Counted from the stretch's first letter, positions 1 to 5,419 are shown. The stretch: DNA of 10,186 nucleotides from Pectinatus sp. (GCA_020025075.1 JAHHSR010000052.1:1-10186), one strand, 5' to 3'. Notes: generated by a model from the letters alone, not told the origin. Made by a program: numbers and translations.

Positions 1-49
1 AATCTGTCACCGCGAGGTTACGATGGTTCGAATCCATCCCTGCCCACCA
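1..49 (+). tRNA. tRNA-Tyr, 3' part (cut by window start)
   Basis: The 49 bases are identical to the last 49 bases of the complete tRNA-Tyr at 151-236: end of the anticodon stem, long variable arm, T arm with TTCGAAT loop, acceptor 3' strand and encoded CCA. Identity continues a few bases downstream, to 55 (matching 242). The anticodon itself lies outside the window, so the identity as Tyr rests on the match to the complete copy. Confidence 0.9.
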
Positions 50-65
50 CTTTTTAATTTAATAC

Positions 66-143
66 GGCCCTGTAGCTCAGTTGGATTAGAGTGTTTGACT
101 ACGAATCAAAAGGTCGCAGGTTCGAATCCTGCCAGGGTCACCA
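66..143 (+). tRNA. tRNA-Arg (anticodon ACG)
   Basis: A full cloverleaf can be drawn. The acceptor strands GGCCCTG (66-72) and CAGGGTC (133-139) pair with one G-U. The anticodon stem TTTGA/TCAAA encloses loop CTACGAA, giving anticodon ACG (Arg, CGN family after A34-to-I editing). The T arm is GCAGG-TTCGAAT-CCTGC and CCA is encoded (141-143). It sits between two tRNA-Tyr genes in the same direction and is probably co-transcribed with them. Confidence 0.96.
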
Positions 144-150
144 TCTATAT

Positions 151-236
151 GGGTAGGTGCCCGAGTGGTTAAAGGGAACAGACTGTAAATCTGTCACCGC
201 GAGGTTACGATGGTTCGAATCCATCCCTGCCCACCA
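151..236 (+). tRNA. tRNA-Tyr (anticodon GTA)
   Basis: This is a class II tRNA. Acceptor GGGTAGG (151-157) pairs with CCTGCCC (226-232), the anticodon stem CAGA/TCTG carries loop CTGTAAA with anticodon GTA, and a long variable arm follows, as expected for bacterial tRNA-Tyr. The T arm is GATGG-TTCGAAT-CCATC and CCA is encoded (234-236). It is the last tRNA of the visible array and is followed within 8 bases by a terminator hairpin. Confidence 0.96.
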
Positions 237-243
237 CTTTTTT

Positions 244-268
244 CTCCGCAAAGCGGAGTTATTTTTTT
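244..268 (+). terminator. Intrinsic terminator of the tRNA array
   Basis: A perfect 6-bp stem CTCCGC/GCGGAG (244-249 with 253-258) with an AAA loop is followed by a T-rich tract (TTATTTTTTT). It lies immediately after the last tRNA and in the right orientation. Confidence 0.85.
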
Positions 269-276
269 GCCTTTTT

Positions 277-297
277 GCCCCGCAAGGGGCTTTTTTT
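277..297 (+). terminator. Second tandem intrinsic terminator
   Basis: A 5-bp GC stem GCCCC/GGGGC (277-281 with 286-290) with tetraloop GCAA is followed by seven T. It backs up the terminator just upstream, and together they insulate the tRNA array from the convergent bioY gene. Confidence 0.85.
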
Positions 298-308
298 GTG
301 CATAATTT

Positions 309-346
309 TGTGCATAAGTGCCCAAAAACAAAAGCACTTATGCACA
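309..346. repeat. 13-bp inverted repeat downstream of bioY with TTATGCACA motifs
   Basis: TGTGCATAAGTGC (309-321) is perfectly repeated in inverse at 334-346, with a 12-base AC-rich spacer. It lies 4 bases beyond the bioY stop and could stop or stabilise the bioY transcript, but neither strand has a T run directly after the stem. The outer 9 bases of each arm are TTATGCACA, which fits the loose DnaA-box consensus TTATNCACA. A third copy lies in the same orientation as the left arm at 297-305. Confidence 0.7.
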
Positions 347-350
347 GCTT

Positions 351-872
351 TTAGTGTGGTAACAGTGGATAAAGTTTAGCCCCAATGTAGGCGGCGATGA
401 AAGCCTTGATAACATCACCGACAATAAAGGGCAGCGCGCCCAGCACAAATGCCTTATAAACCGATACCTTGAGCAAAAGGCAAAGGCCGCCGACACCAAA
501 AAAATACGTAATCGGAATACTCAAAAGGCCGGCGAAAAAAAAGCGGCGCACCGAAGCACTTCTTCCTTTGAAGTAGCTGATAAGCGGATAGGCAAAGAAA
601 AAGCCGATGAGATAGCCGCCACCAGGTGAAGCAAACTCTCCAATGCCTCCCCTGCCGCCAGCAAATACAGGCAGGCCTGCCGAGCCAAGCAAAAGATATA
701 CCGCTAAAACAATTAGCGTCTGGCGCGGCGTGAGCACAAAGGCCGCCAAGAGCATGGAAAGCGTCAGACAGGTAAAAGGAACCGTCGTAAATGGAAGCGG
801 AAAGGATAAATAGGCCGAGACGCAGATAACTGCTATACAAATGGCCATTTTCGTCAATTCACGTGTTTTCAT
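351..872 (-). CDS. bioY: BioY, substrate-binding S component of a biotin ECF transporter
   Basis: This 173-residue integral membrane protein should capture biotin and act with a shared energising module (EcfA/A'/T), which is not in this window. The BioY signature is clear: GLPVFAGGRGG (66-76) followed by the glycine-rich GGGYLIGF (84-91), with about six hydrophobic segments across the chain and the C-terminal GDVIKAFIAAYIGAKL. The second motif reads SPGGGY where the family usually has GPTGGY. ATG at 872 is preceded directly by an in-frame TAG, so translation cannot start further upstream in this frame. The SD AAGGAGG (900-894) is 21 nt away, with a small hairpin between. It follows the SMR pair by 37 nt and is probably co-transcribed with it. 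No biotin-repressor operator was recognised. Confidence 0.93.
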   Translation of the reverse strand: MKTRELTKMAICIAVICVSAYLSFPLPFTTVPFTCLTLSMLLAAFVLTPRQTLIVLAVYLLLGSAGLPVFAGGRGGIGEFASPGGGYLIGFFFAYPLISYFKGRSASVRRFFFAGLLSIPITYFFGVGGLCLLLKVSVYKAFVLGALPFIVGDVIKAFIAAYIGAKLYPLLPH

Positions 873-878
873 CTAGAT

Positions 879-900
879 GCGGATAAACCGCTCCCTCCTT
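879..900 (-). promoter_or_regulatory. bioY ribosome binding site with hairpin in the spacer
   Basis: On the minus strand a strong SD AAGGAGG (900-894) is followed by stem GCGG/CCGC (891-888 with 882-879) around loop TTTAT, then 6 nt and ATG at 872. Linear spacing is 21 nt. If the 13-nt hairpin folds, 8 nt remain, which is a normal SD distance. Confidence 0.6.
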
Positions 901-909
901 TTCCTACAA

Positions 910-1224
910 TCAAGAAAAATATTTCAGGGCGACGACAGCGCCCAAAATCATCGTGATAAATAAAAGGCGCAGCTTGCTGGCATCCTCACCATAAAGAACA
1001 ATGCCAATAATAATCGCCCCTGCTGAACCGATGCCGGACCAGACCGCATAAGTAATGCTCATCGGCAATGTTTGCATAGCTAGGTGTAAAAGAATAAGGC
1101 TCAAAAAGAAAAAAGATGATATTTTGACAATATCAATGGCGCGCTTCGATTTTTTCCACGCGTTCATATAATTTACGGAAATTATTTCCGATATGCCAGC
1201 TAAAATTACATATAGCCAAGCCAT
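910..1224 (-). CDS. SMR-family exporter subunit, YkkD-like
   Basis: This 104-residue protein has the four transmembrane helices of small multidrug resistance proteins, proton-coupled exporters of cations. The essential membrane glutamate is E13 in AGISEIISV, and the second signature is ITYAVWSGIGSAG (58-70) with Y59 and W62 at the usual substrate-site positions. The loop after helix 1 is very basic (KKSKR, 24-28), placing it in the cytoplasm and arguing for an N-out orientation. Its ATG shares a base with the stop of the upstream SMR gene (TAATG), and a strong SD (AAGGAGGAGGG) lies just upstream. Tight coupling and sequence divergence between the two suggest an obligate heterodimer as in YkkCD or EbrAB. 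The substrate cannot be told from sequence. Confidence 0.88.
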   Translation of the reverse strand: MAWLYVILAGISEIISVNYMNAWKKSKRAIDIVKISSFFFLSLILLHLAMQTLPMSITYAVWSGIGSAGAIIIGIVLYGEDASKLRLLFITMILGAVVALKYFS

Positions 1225-1550
1225 TATTTTCCCTCCTCCTTCGTCACGAGCTTTAGGCCGATGATACCAACGAGTAAGATAAAGATAAGTACTAGTTTGA
1301 TAAGGCTCAGATGAGTGTGGAAAAATAGGCTTTCAACGGCAATCGTCCCCAAGGCGCTAAGGCCGACAAAAACGGAATAAGCCGTACCGACAGGCAGCGT
1401 ATTGCCGGTCGTTATCAGGCAATAGCTTGAAATAGTCAGCGCTACGCCCGTTGCACCCCAAGCAAATACCGATGCTGCATATTTCAGCCCTGTCACCCAA
1501 ATAAGTTCAAAAACTACGGCGACAATTATTTTAATCCAGCCAATATTCAA
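1224..1550 (-). CDS. SMR-family exporter subunit, YkkC-like
   Basis: This is an SMR protein of 108 residues, normal for the family, if started at TTG 1550. That codon is preceded by GGGAGG with a 9-nt gap and yields MNIGWIKI, matching family N termini. An upstream in-frame TTG at 1577 lacks a good SD and would add a polar tail. Key features are E15 in VVFELIWVTGLKY (12-24), then LPVGTAYSVFVGLSALG (52-68) and the ending GIIGLKLVTKEEG, which resembles B. subtilis YkkC and the Gdx/SugE branch. F61 stands where the partner has Trp, a typical asymmetry of paired SMRs. It begins just after the wecB terminator, so it needs its own promoter or read-through. I found neither a convincing promoter nor a guanidine riboswitch. 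Confidence 0.88.
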   Translation of the reverse strand: MNIGWIKIIVAVVFELIWVTGLKYAASVFAWGATGVALTISSYCLITTGNTLPVGTAYSVFVGLSALGTIAVESLFFHTHLSLIKLVLIFILLVGIIGLKLVTKEEGK

Positions 1551-1585
1551 AAATATATCCCTCCCAAGTCTGCCCAAAGACGGGC

Positions 1586-1613
1586 AAAAAAAGGCAGCGG
1601 AAAATCCGCCGCC
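1586..1613 (-). terminator. Intrinsic terminator after wecB
   Basis: On the minus strand a 9-bp stem (1613-1605 with 1601-1593, one G-U pair) with a TTT loop is followed by seven T (1592-1586). It starts 5 bases past the wecB stop and closes the tagO-wecB unit. The + strand copy also has a T tract (1615-1620), although one pair becomes A-C there, so weak bidirectional function is possible. Confidence 0.9.
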
Positions 1614-1618
1614 CTTTT

Positions 1619-2779
1619 TTATTTATCAATTGTAAAAGGTTGCGGCCGCACATCGCTAAACTCATAACGATATAAGATAGCATCAATGATGCGCCTTGCC
1701 GCCAGGCCATCACCATAAGGATTGCAGGTATTGGCCATACGCATATATTCGGACCGGTCATCTAAAAGATATTTTACTTCATCAATGACGCGCTGTTTTT
1801 GCGTGCCGATAAGCTTTACGGTGCCAGCCTTAATTGCCTCTGGGCGCTCTGTCGTATCGCGCAAGACCAGAACGGGCTTGCCCAAAGAAGGTGCTTCTTC
1901 TTGAATGCCGCCCGAATCTGTCAAGATGAGATAGGCGCGGTGCATAAGATTGGCAAAAGGCTCATAATCTAGCGGGTCAATGAGATGGACGCGCGGCAAA
2001 TTGCCGAGTTCTTCACTTACCACCTTGCGAACTTTGGGATTTTTATGTACGGGGAATATGACCTCGACATCGCTATATTCGCTGACAATCTGGCGCAAAG
2101 CCTCATAGACATGGCGCATTGGCTCGCCTAAATTTTCACGCCGATGCGTCGTAACCAAAATTACGCGCTTATGCAAATAATCAATGCCTTCAAGCAGCGG
2201 CGTGTCAAACTGATAATCCTCCCGCACCGTGCGATGCAAGGCATCAATGACGGTGTTGCCCGTAATAAAAATGTCCTTCTTAGGTACATTTTCATTGAGC
2301 AGGTTTTCATACGAGGTTGCCGTAGGAGCAAAGTGCAAGTCGGCAAGTGCCCCCGTGAGCTTGCGGTTCATTTCTTCTGGAAATGGCGAATATTTATTGT
2401 ACGTGCGCAACCCAGCCTCGACGTGGCCAACCGCCGTTTCGTGATAGTAGGCGGTAAGCGCTCCGGCAAAAGTCGTCGTCGTATCGCCGTGTACCAGTAC
2501 CAAATCCGGCTTTTCTCGCGTCATTACGTCGTCGAGACCAGACATAGCACGCTGCGTAATATCGAATAGTGTCTGCCCCTTAGCCATGATATTGAGGTCA
2601 TAATCGGGCTCAATGGAAAATAAATGCAATACCTGGTCGAGCATATCGCGATGCTGTGCTGTAACAGCGATGACGGGCATGATTTCTTTGCACTTTTGCA
2701 TCTCCAAAATCACCGGCGCCATCTTAATTGCTTCCGGCCTGGTGCCGAAAACAGCCATGACTTTGATTTTTTCTCGCAT
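1619..2779 (-). CDS. wecB: UDP-N-acetylglucosamine 2-epimerase (non-hydrolysing)
   Basis: This 386-residue cytoplasmic enzyme interconverts UDP-GlcNAc and UDP-ManNAc for surface polymer linkage units (WecB/MnaA family). Visible motifs are FGTRPEAIKMAPVI (11-24), HGDTTTTFAG (97-106), GHVEAGLRT (118-126), PFPEEMNRKL (132-141), THRRENLG (211-218), PVHKNPKVR (243-251) and LTDSGGIQEEAPSLGKP (286-302). D99, E121, E136 and H212 correspond to the catalytic residues known in the family. I chose ATG 2779 because MREKIKVMAVFGTRPEA is the usual N terminus. An upstream in-frame TTG at 2860 has no SD and would translate a hairpin. The SD lies beyond that hairpin. It pairs functionally with tagO upstream, which uses UDP-GlcNAc. 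Confidence 0.97.
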   Translation of the reverse strand: MREKIKVMAVFGTRPEAIKMAPVILEMQKCKEIMPVIAVTAQHRDMLDQVLHLFSIEPDYDLNIMAKGQTLFDITQRAMSGLDDVMTREKPDLVLVHGDTTTTFAGALTAYYHETAVGHVEAGLRTYNKYSPFPEEMNRKLTGALADLHFAPTATSYENLLNENVPKKDIFITGNTVIDALHRTVREDYQFDTPLLEGIDYLHKRVILVTTHRRENLGEPMRHVYEALRQIVSEYSDVEVIFPVHKNPKVRKVVSEELGNLPRVHLIDPLDYEPFANLMHRAYLILTDSGGIQEEAPSLGKPVLVLRDTTERPEAIKAGTVKLIGTQKQRVIDEVKYLLDDRSEYMRMANTCNPYGDGLAARRIIDAILYRYEFSDVRPQPFTIDK

Positions 2780-2788
2780 GTTTCTTGT

Positions 2789-2826
2789 GCCGCCTCGCGG
2801 CTTTTTCCGCAAGGCAGCCTCTCCTT
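2789..2826 (-). promoter_or_regulatory. wecB ribosome binding site with 12-bp hairpin in the spacer
   Basis: On the minus strand SD AAGGAG (2826-2821) is followed by a 12-bp stem (2818-2807 with 2800-2789, two G-U pairs) and loop AAAAAG, then 9 nt and ATG 2779. Linear SD-start distance is 41 nt. With the hairpin folded it is 11 nt. GAGG in the 3' arm (2797-2793 region) is a weak alternative SD but would be buried in the stem. Confidence 0.65.
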
Positions 2827-2854
2827 TTCTTATAGTGAAGGCCTTGGCCTTAGC
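2816..2854 (-). repeat. Leader repeat, wecB copy
   Basis: On the minus strand GCTAAGGCC (2854-2846) and GGAGAGGCT (2824-2816) are separated by 21 nt. The upp leader at 5390-5351 has the same two blocks 22 nt apart, and the A-rich stretch before the second block is also alike. In both copies the second block contains the SD and opens the spacer hairpin. Confidence 0.6.
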
Positions 2855-2867
2855 TGACAATTATCAT

Positions 2868-3914
2868 TTAAGCATGCATGTTGTTGTTGGTATGGAAAAT
2901 ACCAATTTTCTTCGCTCCATAGATGATTATCGAGAGGATAAAAAGCAATATCAAAATCATCGCATACCCCTTCACCTCGGTAAGCACGATGGCGCTAAGT
3001 CCCAAAAAGCTGCTGAAAACATACATGAGAAGTACCGCCTGACGCTGCGTAAAGCCCAAATCCAAAAGGCGATGATGCAAATGTCCCTTATCGGGCTTAA
3101 AAATCGGCACACCTCCCCTGTAACGGCGAATAATGGCAAAAGTCGTATCCAAGATAGGTAATCCCAAAGCCAAAATGGGCACGATAAGGGCAATCGTTGC
3201 CGCGCTCTTGACAGCACCGATAATGGAAATACCTGCAAACATGAAGCCAAGGAACATGCTTCCCGTATCGCCCATAAAGATGCGCGCCGGATTGAAATTG
3301 TACTTCAAAAATCCCAGTGCAGCACCCACTAAGGCTGCCGTCAAAAAGACGATAAAAGCATCTCCACTGCGATAGGCAACCAAAAGCAGCGTTATCGAAG
3401 CAATAGTCGAAACTCCGGCCGCCAAGCCGTCAAGACCATCGATGAGATTGACGGTATTGGTAAGCCCGACAATCCAAAAGACCGTCACGGGCAGCGAGAG
3501 ATAATCAAGAAAAATCCAGCTGCCAAATGGGTCTGTTATATAATCAATCCGAATATCAAAGAAAGCCAAAATGCAGGCCGCCGCAATCTGCCCCAAAAGT
3601 TTTACCTTCGCCGGCAAATTCTTGTAGTCGTCGATGAGACCGACGATGACGATGAACGTACCGCCGATAATGAGCCCTAAAAGCTCCGTTTCATGGCCCT
3701 GCGCTATCCCGGTCGAAAGGCCAATAATCAAGACCGCCGCCAAAAAGCCAATGTAAATGCCGATACCACCAACACGCGGTATCGGTTTTCGATGCACCTT
3801 TCTCTTATCCGGTGCATCCATCGCACCTGTCTTAATTGCAAATTTGATGACAAAAGGCATGATTGCCAAAACGATTAAAAGCGCAATCACAAAGGCCAAC
3901 AAGCCACTCGACAT
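2868..3914 (-). CDS. tagO: Undecaprenyl-phosphate GlcNAc-1-phosphate transferase (TagO/WecA family)
   Basis: This 348-residue polytopic membrane enzyme of the MraY/WecA superfamily should transfer GlcNAc-1-P from UDP-GlcNAc to undecaprenyl phosphate at the inner face of the membrane, the first step of teichoic-acid or O-antigen-like polymer synthesis. Motifs: PRVGGIGIYIGF (46-57), GLIDDYKNLP (92-101, Asp pair 95-96), TNTVNLIDGLDGLAAG (152-167), RIFMGDTGSMFLGF (211-224) and the HLHHRLLDLG loop (278-287) characteristic of the GlcNAc/GalNAc branch rather than MraY. I chose ATG 3914. A TTG nine codons upstream is in frame but falls in a hairpin arm. An AGGGTG SD is 8 nt before the ATG. It has its own extended -10 promoter and is followed directly by wecB. 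Confidence 0.95.
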   Translation of the reverse strand: MSSGLLAFVIALLIVLAIMPFVIKFAIKTGAMDAPDKRKVHRKPIPRVGGIGIYIGFLAAVLIIGLSTGIAQGHETELLGLIIGGTFIVIVGLIDDYKNLPAKVKLLGQIAAACILAFFDIRIDYITDPFGSWIFLDYLSLPVTVFWIVGLTNTVNLIDGLDGLAAGVSTIASITLLLVAYRSGDAFIVFLTAALVGAALGFLKYNFNPARIFMGDTGSMFLGFMFAGISIIGAVKSAATIALIVPILALGLPILDTTFAIIRRYRGGVPIFKPDKGHLHHRLLDLGFTQRQAVLLMYVFSSFLGLSAIVLTEVKGYAMILILLFILSIIIYGAKKIGIFHTNNNMHA

Positions 3915-3928
3915 ATCCTCTGCACCCT

Positions 3929-3955
3929 GCCGCCAACCCAACTAAAAACGGCGGC
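3929..3955 (-). promoter_or_regulatory. Leader hairpin of tagO
   Basis: A perfect 6-bp GC stem, GCCGCC (3955-3950) with GGCGGC (3934-3929) on the minus strand, has a 15-nt loop and lies 14 nt before the tagO ATG. An SD-like AAAGGA lies just upstream of it (3964-3959). Because AGGGTG downstream of the stem can serve as SD, this is a less clear case than upp, wecB and bioY. On the + strand the stem is followed by TTTTCCTTT, but no + gene is near. Confidence 0.5.
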
Positions 3956-4010
3956 TTTTCCTTTCGTAATATTATCTTTGCCTGATTTTTTGCTAAATAC
4001 TTTATCTTTT

Positions 4011-4037
4011 ATTATAACATATTTCTCTACCGCGCAA
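4011..4037 (-). promoter_or_regulatory. Promoter for tagO-wecB
   Basis: On the minus strand a perfect -10 TATAAT (4016-4011) carries an extended TG element (TGT just before it) and a weak -35 TTGCGC (4037-4032) at 15 bp, or GTTGCG at 16 bp. Transcription should begin near 4004, giving a leader of about 90 nt. It lies in the comEB-tagO gap, so the surface-polymer genes can be expressed separately from the upstream housekeeping genes. Confidence 0.7.
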
Positions 4038-4047
4038 CACATATTCT

Positions 4048-4503
4048 TCAATCTCCGAGTTCCTGCGGGCTTTTTTCCACCAGCGTGCCATCGGCTTCGC
4101 GATAGACGACCTTTTCAATCATTGCATTGCAAATCATGCGTCGGCACAAAAGGCAAGGGCGACCGCTTGCCAGCGAGCCATCATCATTATAGCCTTCGAT
4201 ATATATCGTTGCACCCTTCATTTTCTCCGGGTCGGCTGCAATAATAGCATTTTGTTCGGCATGCACGGCAACGCACAATTCATAACGCTGTCCTTTAGGC
4301 ACATGCAGCCGCTCGCGCTCGCAAACTCCCGTATCAATGCAATTTGCCTCACCGCGCGGCGCGCCATTATAGCCCGTGCTGATGATAATCTTATCCTTGA
4401 CGATTATCGCACCATAGCGACGGCGAAAACAGGTCGAGCGACGCCCCACGGCGCGCGCTATATCGAGAAAATATTCAGTCCAGTCGGGACGATAATATTT
4501 CAT
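4048..4503 (-). CDS. comEB: dCMP deaminase (ComEB family)
   Basis: This 151-residue cytosolic zinc enzyme deaminates dCMP to dUMP, feeding dTMP synthesis. Zinc and catalytic signature: CVAVHAEQNAI (77-87) with H81 and catalytic E83, and GRPCLLCRRM (114-123) with C117 and C120. RRYGAIIVKD and STGYNGAPRG (42-51) are typical of deoxycytidylate deaminases. I chose ATG 4503. It is preceded by GGAGG six bases away, and an in-frame TTG at 4515 overlaps that SD and is not the start. It is named for its position in the B. subtilis com operon, where it is not needed for competence. It follows upp after 172 nt, consistent with a shared pyrimidine role. Confidence 0.95.
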   Translation of the reverse strand: MKYYRPDWTEYFLDIARAVGRRSTCFRRRYGAIIVKDKIIISTGYNGAPRGEANCIDTGVCERERLHVPKGQRYELCVAVHAEQNAIIAADPEKMKGATIYIEGYNDDGSLASGRPCLLCRRMICNAMIEKVVYREADGTLVEKSPQELGD

Positions 4504-4520
4504 TTTTTCCTCCAAAGAGA

Positions 4521-4545
4521 TAAACCCGCAAAATCTGCGGGTTTA
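4521..4545 (-). promoter_or_regulatory. Hairpin upstream of comEB SD (possible upp terminator)
   Basis: A perfect 9-bp stem (4521-4529 with 4537-4545), TAAACCCGC on the + strand, has a 7-nt loop. On the minus strand it is followed by TCTCTTT and then the comEB SD. It could be a weak terminator or attenuator after upp, or 5' end protection. The T content after the stem is modest. Confidence 0.6.
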
Positions 4546-4591
4546 TTTCATATACCTCTATAAACTATTTTTACATCATGAGCGCACTAAA

Positions 4592-4629
4592 GCAAACGCT
4601 CTGCCGAAAGAACTCTATCTTTCGCTTGC
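4592..4629 (-). promoter_or_regulatory. Stem-loop in the upp-comEB gap
   Basis: CGAAAGA (4605-4611) pairs perfectly with TCTTTCG (4618-4624) around a 6-nt loop. The flanks at 4592-4598 and 4623-4629 can also pair on the minus-strand RNA with one G-U, sharing two bases with the inner stem. No T run follows. The rest of 4546-4675 contains only weak -10-like AT stretches and no gene that I can support. Confidence 0.4.
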
Positions 4630-4675
4630 GTATACCGCTTTACTAGCTGAAAAATGCAATCAATAGCCAAAAACA

Positions 4676-5311
4676 TCAAAGCGTGCCAAAAAGCCTGTCC
4701 CCAGCATCGCCAAGTCCCGGTACAATATAGCCATGGTCATTGAGCTTTTCATCGACGGAAGCCGTATAGACCTTGATGTCCGGATGGTCTTCGTTAATCA
4801 CCTTGACGCCATCAGGAGCGGCAACAAGGCACAAGAAAATAATATTCTTCGCTCCCTTTTCTTTGAGAAGCGAAAGTGCTGCCGAAGCGGAGCCGCCCGT
4901 AGCAAGCATCGGGTCGACAACAATCAGCGTGCGTTCGCTTACATCGGTCGGCAGCTTGCAGTAATATTCGACCGGCTTTAAGGTTTCAGGGTCGCGATAA
5001 AGGCCGACATGACCAATCTTGATGGTAGGAATGAGGCGAACAATGCCATTGACCATGCCAAGGCCGGCACGCAAAATGGGGATAAGTCCCATCTTCTTGC
5101 CGCCCAAGGTCTTGGAGGTGCATTTTGACACAGGCGTTTTAATCTCCATATCGACGAGCGGCAAATCGCGCGTTATTTCATAGGCCATGAGCATTGAAAT
5201 TTCCTCAAGCAGCTCACGAAAATCCTTCGTTCCCGTTTCCTGCATGCGCATGAGCGTCAATTTATGTTGTACAAGCGGATGGTCAATAATATTTACTTTT
5301 AAATCTGACAT
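4676..5311 (-). CDS. upp: Uracil phosphoribosyltransferase
   Basis: This 211-residue cytosolic salvage enzyme makes UMP from uracil and PRPP. The chain is a textbook UPRTase: IDHPLVQHKLTLMR (9-22), the PILRAGLGMVNG segment (78-89), the PRPP loop VVDPMLATGGSA (131-142) and the uracil-binding C terminus YIVPGLGDAGDRLFGT (195-210). ATG 5311 gives the usual N terminus (MSDLKVNIIDHP). Only weak purines (AAGAGA) lie next to it. The real SD, AAGGAGAG, is 42 nt upstream on the other side of a hairpin. A 110-nt leader separates it from rpiB, which suggests its own control at RNA level. I see no PyrR-type site that I can name. Confidence 0.97.
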   Translation of the reverse strand: MSDLKVNIIDHPLVQHKLTLMRMQETGTKDFRELLEEISMLMAYEITRDLPLVDMEIKTPVSKCTSKTLGGKKMGLIPILRAGLGMVNGIVRLIPTIKIGHVGLYRDPETLKPVEYYCKLPTDVSERTLIVVDPMLATGGSASAALSLLKEKGAKNIIFLCLVAAPDGVKVINEDHPDIKVYTASVDEKLNDHGYIVPGLGDAGDRLFGTL

Positions 5312-5319
5312 ATTCTCTT

Positions 5320-5361
5320 GCTATCCAAAATATGGCCAACGATGGCGGATAGCCTCTCCTT
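5320..5361 (-). promoter_or_regulatory. upp ribosome binding site with hairpin in the spacer
   Basis: On the minus strand AAGGAGAG (5361-5354) is followed directly by a perfect 7-bp stem GCTATCC/GGATAGC (5353-5347 with 5326-5320) that encloses an inner hairpin GCCA/TGGC with loop TCGT. Eight nt then lead to ATG 5311. Unfolded, the AAGGAG core is 44 nt from the start. Folded, it is 10 nt. Confidence 0.7.
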
Positions 5362-5390
5362 TTTCTTTATTGCAGCATCTCGGCCTTAGC
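5351..5390 (-). repeat. Leader repeat, upp copy
   Basis: On the minus strand GCTAAGGCC (5390-5382) and GGAGAGGCT (5359-5351) lie 22 nt apart, matching the wecB leader copy at 2854-2816 (21 nt apart). An AAAAGGAGAGGCT block of 13 nt is identical in both. Confidence 0.6.
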
Positions 5391-5404
5391 ATATTTCCTT
5401 ACTA

Positions 5405-5419
5405 GGCGTCCTTAACGCC
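5405..5419 (-). other. Small hairpin after rpiB stop
   Basis: A perfect 5-bp stem GGCGT/ACGCC (5405-5409 with 5415-5419) with loop CCTTA lies 2 bases past the rpiB stop. No T run follows on the minus strand, so it is more likely a 3'-end or processing hairpin than a terminator. Confidence 0.45.

Noticed and set aside
157..354. 65-codon frame covering the second tRNA-Tyr and both terminators
   Set aside because: It translates a tRNA and terminator hairpins, has no SD and reads as low-quality sequence.
1571..1586. Hairpin TGCCC/GGGCA before the YkkC-like gene as a mini-ykkC (guanidine-II) riboswitch
   Set aside because: The loop lacks the ACGR tetraloop and there is only one hairpin where two are required.
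2850..2867. Five-codon mini-frame overlapping the tagO stop
   Set aside because: Too short, no SD of its own, and no reason to call a leader peptide.
2613..3161. 182-codon plus-strand frame opposite wecB and tagO
   Set aside because: It is antisense to two certain genes whose motifs fix the coding strand. It is long only because of the codon pattern of the opposite strand.
5327..5398. Short leader frame (23 codons, starting ATG on the minus strand at 5398) before upp
   Set aside because: AAGG precedes it at a plausible distance, but it runs through the SD and hairpin of upp and has no run of regulatory codons. It is probably chance.
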